Assembly: GCF_000332335.1 (NCBI RefSeq)
Contig: NZ_KB235949.1
Span: forward strand, 108,830 to 172,829
Source of the DNA: Kamptonema formosum PCC 10802
GTDB lineage: Bacteria; Cyanobacteriota; Cyanobacteriia; Cyanobacteriales; Oscillatoriaceae
Length of the DNA stretch: 64,000 nucleotides
Reading direction: 5' to 3'
The notes under the pieces are model-generated. The model did not search any database, had not been told where the DNA came from, and saw only the letters and a program-made list of their open reading frames with translations. The translations under genes and the position numbers were made by a program. Positions 45,009-53,696 of this stretch are shown here, piece by piece (position 1 is the stretch's first letter; each line of letters opens with the position of its first letter).

Positions 45009-46898
45009 ATGAACCCACCGGCATCCTCCCGCTGGATTCAGGAATTCGAGAAATTGCTCCTGCGCCGGCAGCACGCTATCCTCTATGGCAATATCCACGA
45101 TTTGCTGCTGTGGCGGGAAAACTATCTGAACACCCGCGAGTTCCTGAAAACCTATTTCGCCGACAGGCAATTCCAGGTAATTTTCCGCTACGATGCGGTA
45201 GAGGGGGAGTACGACTTCCCGAACCGCGAAATGAGACTGCAGTTTGACAAGCTGGCGCTGCGCCGCGATTACCTGAAAACCACTTCCGATTTAGAAGAAA
45301 AATTTTGCCACTTCCTCGGTGCGCTCTCCCAACCGGCAATCCCAGTGGCCGGTGTGCTAGACTTGGGAGATATGCTGGTATCGGAAAGCGTCCTGCGCGG
45401 AAGCAATGGCCACCCTTTGCTGCTGCTGAAAAAATGCACCCTGGAAGCTTCTACTATCAGCGATGGCAAGTTGAAAGGATATCGCAACACTTTAGTTATC
45501 CTGCTCAGCGATTTAAAACATCTGCCAGAGTGGCTTTACCAGAATAACCCTTTTGTCGGACTGGTGCAAGTGTCGCATCCCGAACGGGAGGAGCGCCGGC
45601 AGTTCGCCCTGCGCTTCATTTGTCCGGTTGGCGGGGCGGGTGGGTTTTATCAGGGCGAGCAAATTAATTCCCAGCGCCCTTCCCCGGAAACCCCTTCTGA
45701 ACTAGAATTATTAGCAGAGGAATTTGCCGACCTCACGGAAGGCTTTCGAGCGTGGGATTTGGAGGCGCTGCGCCACACCTCTTTGCAGCAAAAGATTCCC
45801 CTGCGACTCAAAGAAGTCTGGAAGCTGGTGGACTTATTTAAATTTGGCCGGCGGCAAGCTCCTTGGGAGCAAATGAACCGCGAAAAAATCTCCCGCTCGC
45901 AAGCAGAACTCTCTCGCGCCGTGATTGGGCAACCCCGCGCGGTGGCAGCGGTGACAGCGATGCTCACCAGTGCTAGAATAGGACTGAGCCTCACCGGCAG
46001 CAGCGCCGGCAAACCGAAAGGAATTTTCTTCTTTGTCGGTCCCACAGGCGTTGGCAAAACCGAACTCGCCAAAGCCGTCACCAAACTGGTATTCGGAGAC
46101 GAGCGAGCCTTTGCCCGCTTTGACATGAGCGAGTATAAACAAGAGCAAGCCGCCGAGAAACTGACAGGGGCAGCACCGGGATATGTGGGCTATCAAGAAG
46201 GGGGGCAGCTGACCAATCGGGTTTTGCAACACCCTTACAGTATACTGCTTTTTGATGAAATTGAGAAGGCTCATCCCCGAGTTCTAGATAAATTTTTGCA
46301 AATTCTGGAGGATGGGCGGCTGACGGATAGCAAAGGGCAAACCGCCTACTTCAACCAGACGGCAATTATTTTCACCAGCAATATTGGAGCCTCCGACTTA
46401 ACCGATCCGCACACTGGCGTAACAATCCGGCGCGGGATCGTGGCGCAAGTGGAGCAAAGCGATGCCGGCGAGTTCGATTACGAGAAAGTCAGAGATCACT
46501 TCGAGACAGAAGTCAAGTGGTATTTCACCAACTGGATAGGGCGAGCCGAACTTTTGAGCCGGTTGGGTGATAGTATAGTAGTGTTTGACATCTTGCGCCC
46601 GCAGTTCGTGAGGGACATTGGCCGCAAATTCCTGGGCAAACTGGCGGAGGTGGCTGAGGAGAAGTACCAGCTAACGCTGAAATTCCAGCCCTCAATTCTG
46701 GAAGCCCTCAGTGAGGAGATGGCAAAAGGGAACAACTTGCTGCTGGGGGGGCGGCGGATAAAAACCCTGCTGGAAACTCTAGTCGAGCGCCCGCTGAATC
46801 GCTGGATTTTCCACGAGTTTCCCGAACCGGCTTCCCTGACAGGAAAAGCCCTGGAAGTGGGGATAAAAGAAGGAAATTTGGAGGTAAAGCGTGTTTGA
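45009..46898 (+). CDS. AAA+ ATPase with ClpB/ClpA D2-like module
   Basis: A 629-residue protein. The N-terminal half (about 1-240) looks like a degenerate AAA-type domain beginning RRQHAILYGNIHDLLLW, without a Walker A. The C-terminal half is a Hsp100 D2 module: VIGQPRAV, GPTGVGKTEL near 344, LLFDEIEKAHP near 412-422, FTSNIG (sensor 1) and GGRRIKTLLETLVERPL (small domain). It likely remodels proteins rather than disaggregating, as ClpB N and D1 domains are absent. ATG 45009 is preferred to the TTG before it. The next gene overlaps by 8 bases. Confidence 0.87.
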   Translation: MNPPASSRWIQEFEKLLLRRQHAILYGNIHDLLLWRENYLNTREFLKTYFADRQFQVIFRYDAVEGEYDFPNREMRLQFDKLALRRDYLKTTSDLEEKFCHFLGALSQPAIPVAGVLDLGDMLVSESVLRGSNGHPLLLLKKCTLEASTISDGKLKGYRNTLVILLSDLKHLPEWLYQNNPFVGLVQVSHPEREERRQFALRFICPVGGAGGFYQGEQINSQRPSPETPSELELLAEEFADLTEGFRAWDLEALRHTSLQQKIPLRLKEVWKLVDLFKFGRRQAPWEQMNREKISRSQAELSRAVIGQPRAVAAVTAMLTSARIGLSLTGSSAGKPKGIFFFVGPTGVGKTELAKAVTKLVFGDERAFARFDMSEYKQEQAAEKLTGAAPGYVGYQEGGQLTNRVLQHPYSILLFDEIEKAHPRVLDKFLQILEDGRLTDSKGQTAYFNQTAIIFTSNIGASDLTDPHTGVTIRRGIVAQVEQSDAGEFDYEKVRDHFETEVKWYFTNWIGRAELLSRLGDSIVVFDILRPQFVRDIGRKFLGKLAEVAEEKYQLTLKFQPSILEALSEEMAKGNNLLLGGRRIKTLLETLVERPLNRWIFHEFPEPASLTGKALEVGIKEGNLEVKRV

Positions 46899-48132
46899 GT
46901 TAGAATTAGAGTGGGACAGACCGGCAAAACTGCTCGGACACCAGACAAAACACGTCCTGCGAGTGCGCATCCGCCCCCAGACAGGAGGGGCGAGTGGGCT
47001 GCCGGTGCGCGTGGCGGTAGCCCTCGATACCAGCATATCGATGGCGGGGGAAAAATTGGAACGCGCCAAAGAAGCTTGTCAAGCAGTTGTCTCCCAACTG
47101 CGCCGGGAAGATAAGTTATCCCTGGCGGGTTTTGCCACCAAGGTGAGCCCGCTGCTGGAGAATCTTGCCGGTGGGGAAGGCGCTGCAAAGAGAGCAAAAA
47201 CAGCCCTCTCCCAATTGCGAGCCGCCGGTTGCACCCGCACGGATTTAGCGCTAGAATGGATGAAAGAAGCTTTGCCGGCGGAACGAGGAGTCGCCCGCGC
47301 GGGGATTTTGATAACCGACGGGCACGCCACCAATCTCAAAGGAAGTGTGCTGGATGAAAATGACAGGAAGCTGCTGATTGAGAAAGTAGAGCAATTCAGC
47401 AGTGAGGGGATTATGGTGTGTGCGGTGGGTTTGGGGAATGCCGCCAATTTTAACAGGGATTTTCTGGTAAAATTGAGCGATAGCGGCAAGGGGGGGTTTG
47501 TGTACGCGAACACCCCAGAAGCGCTAGAACCGGAGCTGGGGAAGAAACTGGCGTCTTGCCAAGCGTTTGTCACCGTGGGAGGGAAAATATTGCTTGCTCC
47601 CAGTGCCGGTGTGAGGGTGGAGGGATTTTGCCGGTTTCGTCCGGAATACATGCCCTTAGAGGAGAGCGCCCCAAACGAATTGAGCCTGGGGGCGATTCGC
47701 GCCGATACCCCAACAGACTTGCTAGTTGAAGTCAGCATCCCCCCAGGGCAAATAGGGGAGTCAACCGGCAATCGGGATGTGATTTCCGTGCAGTTAGAGG
47801 CGGATATTCTAGCAAAGCCGGTGGCGGCAACAGCGGGGATTTATCAAACCAATGGCTATGGGGAGTCGCAAAAGATTAACCCAGAAGTCAACCGCGACCG
47901 GCTGTGCTGGGATATAAATGTTTGCAATGACGATCTGACTGGCACCGACGATCCCAAACGCACGGGGGAATTGCTGGAAAATATGCAGGCAGCAGCGCTG
48001 AGAGCGGGGGAGATGCAGATTGCCGGTCAAGCGAAGCTGCAGCTTGACGAGCTTAAAAAGACTGGCCAATTGAACCCCGACGGCGTTACCAAAATGCTGA
48101 GGGATTCGCGGAAATTAGGAGGGGATGCGTGA
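46891..48132 (+). CDS. VWA domain protein
   Basis: The 413-residue protein starts at GTG 46891 inside the end of the ATPase gene, implying coupled translation. The VWA domain (about 20-230) has a complete MIDAS: VALDTSISMAG (DxSxS), RTDLALEW (Thr) and LITDGHATN (Asp). After it come a beta-rich region and a helical C-terminus of about 70 residues (NPKR-type linker, then AALRAGEMQIAGQAKLQLDE). VWA proteins paired with AAA+ ATPases (MoxR/VWA, ChlD/ChlI) act as substrate or partner adaptors. Confidence 0.9.
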   Translation: MFELELEWDRPAKLLGHQTKHVLRVRIRPQTGGASGLPVRVAVALDTSISMAGEKLERAKEACQAVVSQLRREDKLSLAGFATKVSPLLENLAGGEGAAKRAKTALSQLRAAGCTRTDLALEWMKEALPAERGVARAGILITDGHATNLKGSVLDENDRKLLIEKVEQFSSEGIMVCAVGLGNAANFNRDFLVKLSDSGKGGFVYANTPEALEPELGKKLASCQAFVTVGGKILLAPSAGVRVEGFCRFRPEYMPLEESAPNELSLGAIRADTPTDLLVEVSIPPGQIGESTGNRDVISVQLEADILAKPVAATAGIYQTNGYGESQKINPEVNRDRLCWDINVCNDDLTGTDDPKRTGELLENMQAAALRAGEMQIAGQAKLQLDELKKTGQLNPDGVTKMLRDSRKLGGDA

Positions 48133-48171
48133 TGTGAAGTGAAGCATATTATCGTTCCCAGAAAAGCAGCC

Positions 48172-48220
48172 GGCGATTGGAAATCGCGGCTACACAGACG
48201 AAACCCGCCTGCGCGGGTTT
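48172..48220. repeat. GATTGGAAATCGCGGCTA repeat, copy 1
   Basis: GGCGATTGGAAATCGCGGCT followed by CCCGCCTGCGCGGG hairpin. Other copies: 58810-58858, 61563-61612 (diverged) and 61631-61680 (inverted, within a coding end). Confidence 0.8.
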
Positions 48221-48250
48221 CAAAGCAAATATACCCTGGGAACGAGAGAA

Positions 48251-48281
48251 AATGCCCCATGCCCCATGCCCCATGCCCCAT
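48251..48281. repeat. Heptamer tandem repeat (ATGCCCC)n
   Basis: Four perfect ATGCCCC units in the spacer between the VWA and FHA genes, a cyanobacterial-type short tandem repeat. Confidence 0.9.
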
Positions 48282-48304
48282 ACCGAATACCAGCGAGATA
48301 AAAT

Positions 48305-48703
48305 ATGAGCAGTGATTTTGGCACCGCCCCCCATCCCGATGTATTTCTCACCCCCGATACCGCCCAATTGCGGTTGCTCAACGGACCGGCATCGGGGCGA
48401 TGTTTTCCCCTCAACCGGCTGCAAATGGCTGTCGGGCGTCACGATCCGCCGGCAGTAAAAGTTGATATTGACCTGACAGGATGCGAACTGGGCACTCCGC
48501 CTTCTGTATCTCGCCGGCATGCTGAATTCCAGTGGGTTGAAGGGAAACTGCAAGTGGTGGATTTGTGCAGCACCAACGGCACTTTTGTCAATGGGGAGTT
48601 TCTCATCTGCCAAGCCGCCAAACAGCCCTCCGCACCTGTTACACTTGAAGTGGGGAGTAAGGTGAAACTCGGCAATCTGGAATTTGAGGTGATAGTTCAT
48701 TAG
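48305..48703 (+). CDS. FHA domain protein
   Basis: The 132-residue protein is essentially one forkhead-associated domain: LNGPASGRCFPL, AVGRHDPPAV (Gly-Arg), PSVSRRHAEFQ (Ser-Arg-His) and CSTNGTFVNGE (Asn-Gly). These residues bind phosphothreonine. In this neighbourhood its likely ligand is a phosphosite made by the WD40 kinase, perhaps on the ATPase or VWA protein (inference). It is a stand-alone FHA, without the effector domains often fused to it. Confidence 0.92.
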   Translation: MSSDFGTAPHPDVFLTPDTAQLRLLNGPASGRCFPLNRLQMAVGRHDPPAVKVDIDLTGCELGTPPSVSRRHAEFQWVEGKLQVVDLCSTNGTFVNGEFLICQAAKQPSAPVTLEVGSKVKLGNLEFEVIVH

Positions 48704-48815
48704 GTGCGGCAATTTGGAGAGCAGAGAAACTGACAGAAGCTTGCCGGAATGCAGCTTTAGAGGCAAGCGGTTATGATAAGCTTTTAGGCTTTTAATCTTC
48801 TTATCTGCCCAAAGG

Positions 48816-48866
48816 AGGCAGAGCCTCCTGGACAGCGTTCCCAGGCGGAGCCTGGGAACGAGGGTG
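48816..48866. repeat. GGAGGCAGAGCCTCC / GTTCCCAGGCGGAGCCTGGGAAC double palindrome
   Basis: Two adjacent palindromes. The same pair occurs in inverse order at 56291-56350, and a degraded form near 58888-58970. Confidence 0.8.
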
Positions 48867-48929
48867 AACCCACCCCTACAGAAGGCGAACACACCCGTCG
48901 GGATGCCGGTGTTTTTCAATACCGCCAGG

Positions 48930-49046
48930 TCAATACCCCTTGCGCAACTCCTCTATGGCCCAGTCAACTGCTTTGTTTAATGCCCATCTCAACCCCTCTT
49001 TAGTGAGAGTAATGCCTAATTGTATCCACAAATTTTCAGTGGTCAT
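48930..49046 (-). CDS. Small protein of 38 residues
   Basis: MTTENLWIQLGITLTKEGLR continuing to ...DWAIEELRKGY. The ATG at 49044-49046 has AAGGAGAG nine bases upstream on the minus strand, an excellent ribosome-binding site. The predicted product is one amphipathic helix with Trp residues. It follows the 109-residue gene by 54 bases on the same strand. It could be a small regulatory or membrane-active peptide; no family recognised. Confidence 0.55.
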   Translation of the reverse strand: MTTENLWIQLGITLTKEGLRWALNKAVDWAIEELRKGY

Positions 49047-49100
49047 GTTCTCTCTCCTTATGCGATAATAATGCTGTAACTTCCCGGAAAAACTGGCATC

Positions 49101-49430
49101 TTAATGCCCGCCCCGCTCGCGTTCCTGGGTGATATCGGTTTGCCCGGTGGTATTGGTTGTCCCGGAACTGCTCTCATTGGCTGGCTGTTGGGATAGCAAT
49201 TGAGCTTCAATCGTTGGATCGGCTTGAACATTGGGGTCAGCAGCTTCTGCAAGTCGCTCCCCAAATATTCCTTTCCGGATAGCTCCCATGATTCGTTCCT
49301 TGTTTTCAGCATCCGATAAATTCGGATCGAAATACTCGCGCAGCGCGTCGAGGAAGCTTTTAGGAGTCAAAGAGGGAGCCACTGCTTTAAGCAGCCGAAA
49401 CTCTGCGTCGATAAGAAAATTCAATTTCAT
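49101..49430 (-). CDS. Hypothetical protein of 109 residues
   Basis: MKLNFLIDAEFRLLKAVAPS is followed by a helical domain to about residue 65 (DPNLSDAENKERIMGAIRKG) and then a disordered, Gln/Thr/Ser-rich tail. AGGAAAG precedes the ATG. It shares a strand and probably a transcript with the 38-residue gene. The family is not recognised; the helical head and flexible tail would suit an adaptor. Confidence 0.62.
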   Translation of the reverse strand: MKLNFLIDAEFRLLKAVAPSLTPKSFLDALREYFDPNLSDAENKERIMGAIRKGIFGERLAEAADPNVQADPTIEAQLLSQQPANESSSGTTNTTGQTDITQERERGGH

Positions 49431-49628
49431 AGATTTTACTTTCCTGTTGGTAGAGACGCAATAAATCGCGCCTGTCTTGTAGAGACGCGATAAATCGCAT
49501 CTGACCCTCCTTACCGTTCCCTAACACTGCTAGGGAATGGACATTATTTTTTTATATAGCACATCACTAACTGTATGTCAAGGATTTAAGCAGGAAACGC
49601 CCTCACGCCTGTACTGAGGGCGAAATCA

Positions 49629-49661
49629 AGAAACCCGGTTTCTTGAAGAAACCGGGTTTCT
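49629..49661. repeat. Palindromic repeat, AGAAACCCGG family, copy 7
   Basis: Perfect inverted repeat about 30 bases from the stop of the glycoside-hydrolase-like gene, positioned to end its transcript. Confidence 0.88.
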
Positions 49662-49692
49662 GAGTTTTACGAGCGGAGTTTTGCTGACCTAT

Positions 49693-51336
49693 TTACTGCA
49701 CGGAGACAACAACTCCCTGACTTTCATTAGCGATGCGATCCACGGCGGAGACGGCGTAGGTTCCTGGCCCAACTCTGGCACCGGCAGTGTCGGCGGGGAC
49801 AATTCCCAGGAGTGCCCAGCTGTTGCCGGTGCGCTTGTAAACAGTCCAGGAGCGAATGTCGTCAGAAACTGCCGGGTCCCAAGCGATCGTACCGGCACTG
49901 GCGGTGACGCCTGTGGGGGGAGCGGGGGGTTGGGCGTCTAGCCAAGGCATCGCCGGTGGGAGTGCCGGTCGGGGATAAATTGAGGCTTTGAAGGCATCAT
50001 TAACGCCAAGGCGATTTTCTTTGAAAACCTTCATGCTGAAAAAGATATTTCCCAAAGAGAAATCGTCTGCTTTGCGGCGAGAAATCTCAACCTGTCTCTT
50101 GAATTCGGAAATCGGCCAGCTTTCCCCGTTGAGTTGGCTCAGGTAGTTGCCGGCGTATATGTGCCGGCCTTGGGGGTTATTTTGCGTCCACCAATTCAGC
50201 AGTGCGGGGTAGCTTTGCTGGGGCGGATCGATGCGCCAGTAGAGTTGAGGAGCCATATAGTCAACCCAACCTTCTACCAGCCATTTTTTGGCGTCGGCAT
50301 AAAGTTCATTGTACTGGTCGAGTCCCACAATTCCTGCCGGCTGTCCGGGGCGGTATATGCCAAAGGGACTGATCCCAAATTTGACGTAAGGTTTGGCCGC
50401 TCGAATGCCGTCTGAGAGGCGCTTCATCAACCTGTTGACGTTATCGCGCCGCCAGTCGCCTCGGGAGAGGGAGCCACCGGCAGCCCGATAAGCGGAATAG
50501 GTTCTGGAGTCGGGGAATTCGATGCCGGCTTCGGGGTAGGGATAGAAGTAGTCATCGAGGTGGATGCCGTCAACATCATAGCGGCGCACCACATCCATAA
50601 TGACTTCATAGGTTTTGTCCTGAACGACTTTGGCACCGGGGTCCATCCACAGCAAATCGCCGTATTCGTAGGCGTATTCTGGATATTGCTCCGCCATGTG
50701 ATTGCCGGCGAGACGGAATTGCTGTTTTGCTTGGGCGCGGTAGGGGTTGAACCAAGCGTGCAATTCGATGTTGCGCTTGTGGCTTTCTTCGATGGCAAAT
50801 TGCAGCGGATCGTAGAAGGGTTCTGGCGGCTTGCCTTGGGTGCCGGTCAGCCACGCACTCCAGGGTTCCAGTTGCGAGTTATAGAAGGCGTCTCCAGCCG
50901 GACGCACTTGCAACACCAGTGCGTTCAGGTTCAGGGCTTGCATCTGGTCGAGGATGCGGATCAGCTCGGCTTTTTGCTGCGCCACCGGCACTCCCCGCTT
51001 AGAGGGCCAGTCTATGTTGGCCACGGTTGCCACCCACACGCCCCGGAACTCCCGCGTGTGGCCAACACTGGCGAGTTGAGAGGCCGGCTCTGTCTGTTGG
51101 GCTAGTCCTGCCGGTGGAAAAGCGGCGTAAATCTGAGTCACGGCTAGTCCGAAGAGCAGAGAAAGACCGAATGCCAGGATTTTGCCTTTTTTCCGGTTTG
51201 TATGATAATCGGGGGTCGGGGAAGCGGCTCCGGCTTCGGGCAGATGCGACCGGCGTTTCCCCAGGGATGCAGCCATATTGCGGCCAAAAAACCGTAATTG
51301 GCTGTAAATTCGGAAAATCAGGGCAGTTAAATTCAT
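49693..51336 (-). CDS. Glycoside hydrolase-like GHL10 (DUF187) family protein
   Basis: The 547-residue protein has a long basic N-terminus and one membrane segment (about 52-70), so it is probably anchored or secreted with a late signal. The catalytic-like barrel covers about 95-430: EFRGVWVATVANIDWPS, VLQVRPAGDAFY, ELHAWFNPYRA and DGIHLDDYFYPYPE, typical of the family. The last about 90 residues form a fibronectin-type beta-sandwich. Related proteins act on cell-wall or exopolysaccharide glycans; the substrate is unknown. Confidence 0.87.
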   Translation of the reverse strand: MNLTALIFRIYSQLRFFGRNMAASLGKRRSHLPEAGAASPTPDYHTNRKKGKILAFGLSLLFGLAVTQIYAAFPPAGLAQQTEPASQLASVGHTREFRGVWVATVANIDWPSKRGVPVAQQKAELIRILDQMQALNLNALVLQVRPAGDAFYNSQLEPWSAWLTGTQGKPPEPFYDPLQFAIEESHKRNIELHAWFNPYRAQAKQQFRLAGNHMAEQYPEYAYEYGDLLWMDPGAKVVQDKTYEVIMDVVRRYDVDGIHLDDYFYPYPEAGIEFPDSRTYSAYRAAGGSLSRGDWRRDNVNRLMKRLSDGIRAAKPYVKFGISPFGIYRPGQPAGIVGLDQYNELYADAKKWLVEGWVDYMAPQLYWRIDPPQQSYPALLNWWTQNNPQGRHIYAGNYLSQLNGESWPISEFKRQVEISRRKADDFSLGNIFFSMKVFKENRLGVNDAFKASIYPRPALPPAMPWLDAQPPAPPTGVTASAGTIAWDPAVSDDIRSWTVYKRTGNSWALLGIVPADTAGARVGPGTYAVSAVDRIANESQGVVVSVQ

Positions 51337-52246
51337 CTTATTTGCAAGGACTTGATGTTTTACCCCTAATCAGCAATGCCCCCCATCATACCAAGCCGGT
51401 CAGTTTCTGGGAAGCGCATCTTAAATCCGGGTGTTTACTTTGTGAAAGTCGGGTGCGTTCCAGGCGGAGCGCTGCGGGATATGCCGGTGGGAATATTCCC
51501 AAAGTGGGGCTCTTGTGTCTGCCGTGCGGGGATCTGGGGGATGAACTGTCTGTGAGACTGAGACAAGCTCAACCGGCACACTCCGCACCGCCTGCGCAGC
51601 AGTCGCCTTTATCTTTCCCCGCTCCCACCTTGAAATCCGCAAAGACGGATTGCCTTTCCCGCCCCGCGCCTCTCCCCGAGTGGGCAGTTAGAGCAAATCC
51701 GCCTGTATCCTTTTTTTTATACCTGAAGAATAAATATTAAAGCCATACAAATAAAATCCGCGGATAGATATCGCGTTTAGTAGGGTCCAGAAACCCGGTT
51801 TCTTTAAGAAACCGGGTTTCTGGGTACCTCACTAATCTGAGAAACGCTATATAAAGATGCTGTGGGGGCGGGGCGAACCCGAACTCTTTGGCGCACAGCG
51901 AAGGATTGTAATAAACCCGCCCCCTCACCCCGGTTCCTCCGAGATATTGACAAGCGCCCGCCCCTGCCGGAATGCTGTAGGGGCGAGACTCACCCGAAAC
52001 TTTGCCCCACAGCGAAGGACTGAAACAAATCCGCCCTCGCCCCCAAAACCCGCTCCCACAGTCACGCCCCCGCCTTTCTCATATAAAATGACGCCAACTG
52101 AAATTCTATGATATGATAGCTACAGGCACCGGCACAGGGATTGCAAATCTCTTGTAGAGACGGGATTTATCCTGTCCTGAACCGGCACACGAGTCTCTCC
52201 CGCCAACCAACGGGGTTTATCACTTTTAAACCCGGAGAAAAATTCT
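51337..52246. other. Repeat-rich intergenic region
   Basis: The promoter for the minus-strand GHL10 gene lies at the left. Bases 51865-51925 and 51974-52045 hold two diverged GGGGCG...AACCCGCCCC repeats. Short open frames near 51421-51740 are not supported by domains. The CAP gene has GGAG at 52232-52235. Confidence 0.5.
51789..51853. mobile_element. AGAAACCCGG-family element, copy 8, with right arm
   Basis: Core palindrome 51789-51821, then GGTACCTCACTAATCTGAGA and AACGCTATATA. The right arm matches copy 4 and, inverted, copies 3 and 5. The left arm is poorly kept. Confidence 0.7.
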
Positions 52247-52819
52247 ATGAAAGATTACCTCTCGCAGCTAGAGAAAAAAGTTATCGCGCAGATGAATCTT
52301 GCGCGGACAAATCCAGCCGCCTGTGCGGACACCTTGGAAAGCAGAATCGGGTATTATAATGGGAAAATGCTGCAAGTTCCAGGAGAAATACCCGTCCTCA
52401 CGAATGAAGGGGTGAGGGCAGTTGAGGAGGCAATCCTCTTTTTGCGGTCGGCTCGTTCTTTACCGCCCCTCAAAGTGTCGAGAGGTCTGTCGCTAGCCGC
52501 GAAAGATCACGTAAAAGACCAAGGGCCAAAAGGTCTAACCGGCCACAGTGGCAGTGATGGCAGCGATCCTTTTTCCCGCATGAATCGTTACGGTCAGTGG
52601 CAGCGGGCGGCAGGAGAAAATATCAGTTATGGCGACCGGACAGCAGAAGATATTGTCATGTCTTTAATTATAGATGACGGAGTTCGCTCTCGCGGGCACA
52701 GGAAAAACATGTTTAACCCCGACTACTTAGTCACGGGAGTTGCTTTCGGCCATCACGTCAAGTATGGGGCCATGTGCGCGATTAGCTATGCCAAAGCCTA
52801 CAGGTCAGTAGCTCAGTAG
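52247..52819 (+). CDS. CAP (SCP/PR-1-like) domain protein
   Basis: The 190-residue protein has the CAP pattern: MNLARTNPAACA, SLAAKDHVKDQGPKGLTGHSG, GENISYG and RSRGHRKNMFNPDYLVTGV. These position the His/Glu cavity of the family. Most bacterial CAP proteins are secreted, but this one has no signal peptide, so it acts in the cytoplasm or leaves by another route. Function of bacterial CAP proteins is poorly known. Confidence 0.9.
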   Translation: MKDYLSQLEKKVIAQMNLARTNPAACADTLESRIGYYNGKMLQVPGEIPVLTNEGVRAVEEAILFLRSARSLPPLKVSRGLSLAAKDHVKDQGPKGLTGHSGSDGSDPFSRMNRYGQWQRAAGENISYGDRTAEDIVMSLIIDDGVRSRGHRKNMFNPDYLVTGVAFGHHVKYGAMCAISYAKAYRSVAQ

Positions 52820-52940
52820 GGTGGGTTACGCAACGCTTACCCACCCTACTACTACGGCTTTATTTTATTTTAAGATCGCCGGCGCATTTTCCTGCTAAGA
52901 TGCACGCATTGCATCAACCGCAGATTTCATTCCTCTGCCC

Positions 52941-53627
52941 ATGACTTCCGATCGCGCACCGGCTGAACCCACTCCCAGCTTCATCTCTCCCGCCATTCCC
53001 CCTAACCTGATGGCGGAATATCCCCCCGCCGGCTCCCCGCTGAAACTGGGAGTGATGGCTTCCGGTAGCGGCACCAACTTTGAAGCGATCGCCCAGGCGA
53101 TTGCAGACCGGCAGCTGAACGCCAAAATACAAGTGGTGATTTACAACAACCCCGCTGCGAAAGTCGCCGCACGCGCCGACAGCTGGGGCGTGCCGGCTGT
53201 GCTGCTCAACCACCGCGACTACAAGCGCCGCAAAGATTTAGATGGCGAAATTGTCAAGACCCTGCGGGAGTATAATGTGGAGTGGGTAATTATGGCCGGC
53301 TGGATGCGAATCATCACCGACGTTCTCCTTGACGCTTTCCCGGACCGAATTCTCAACATCCACCCCAGCTTGTTACCGAGTTTTCCGGGCGCGAATGGTG
53401 TTGAGGATGCGCTGAAAGCTGGGGTGAAAATAACAGGATGTACGGTTCACATCGCCCGTGCGGAAGTGGACTGTGGCCCGATTATTATACAGGCAGCGGT
53501 GCCGGTGCTGCCCGAGGACACGCCAGAAACCCTGCACGCCCGCATTCAAGTCCAGGAACACAAGATTTTGCTGCAAGCGATTGTCCTGGCAGCCGCCGGG
53601 CGTGCCGGTTGGCACCCCTCAGTCTAG
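52941..53627 (+). CDS. purN: Phosphoribosylglycinamide formyltransferase
   Basis: The 228-residue enzyme transfers the formyl group of 10-formyl-THF to GAR in purine synthesis. Seen: GVMASGSGTNFEAI (phosphate-binding loop), NIHPSLLPSFPG (catalytic His and Asn) and VDCGPIIIQAAVPV (Asp). It has about 35 extra N-terminal residues rich in Pro before the Rossmann core; an internal Met at residue 28 is a possible alternative start. Confidence 0.93.
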   Translation: MTSDRAPAEPTPSFISPAIPPNLMAEYPPAGSPLKLGVMASGSGTNFEAIAQAIADRQLNAKIQVVIYNNPAAKVAARADSWGVPAVLLNHRDYKRRKDLDGEIVKTLREYNVEWVIMAGWMRIITDVLLDAFPDRILNIHPSLLPSFPGANGVEDALKAGVKITGCTVHIARAEVDCGPIIIQAAVPVLPEDTPETLHARIQVQEHKILLQAIVLAAAGRAGWHPSV

Positions 53628-53696
53628 GATAAAACACGCCGGCAGTGTGGTAGTCTTTTTTATGGCTATTTAAACGCTGTCTTTCTACTTACTGAC

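Noticed and set aside
51027-51740. 237-residue plus-strand frame overlapping the start of the GHL10 gene
   Set aside because: It runs antisense through the GHL10 signal region and repeat-rich noncoding DNA, with no recognisable domain.
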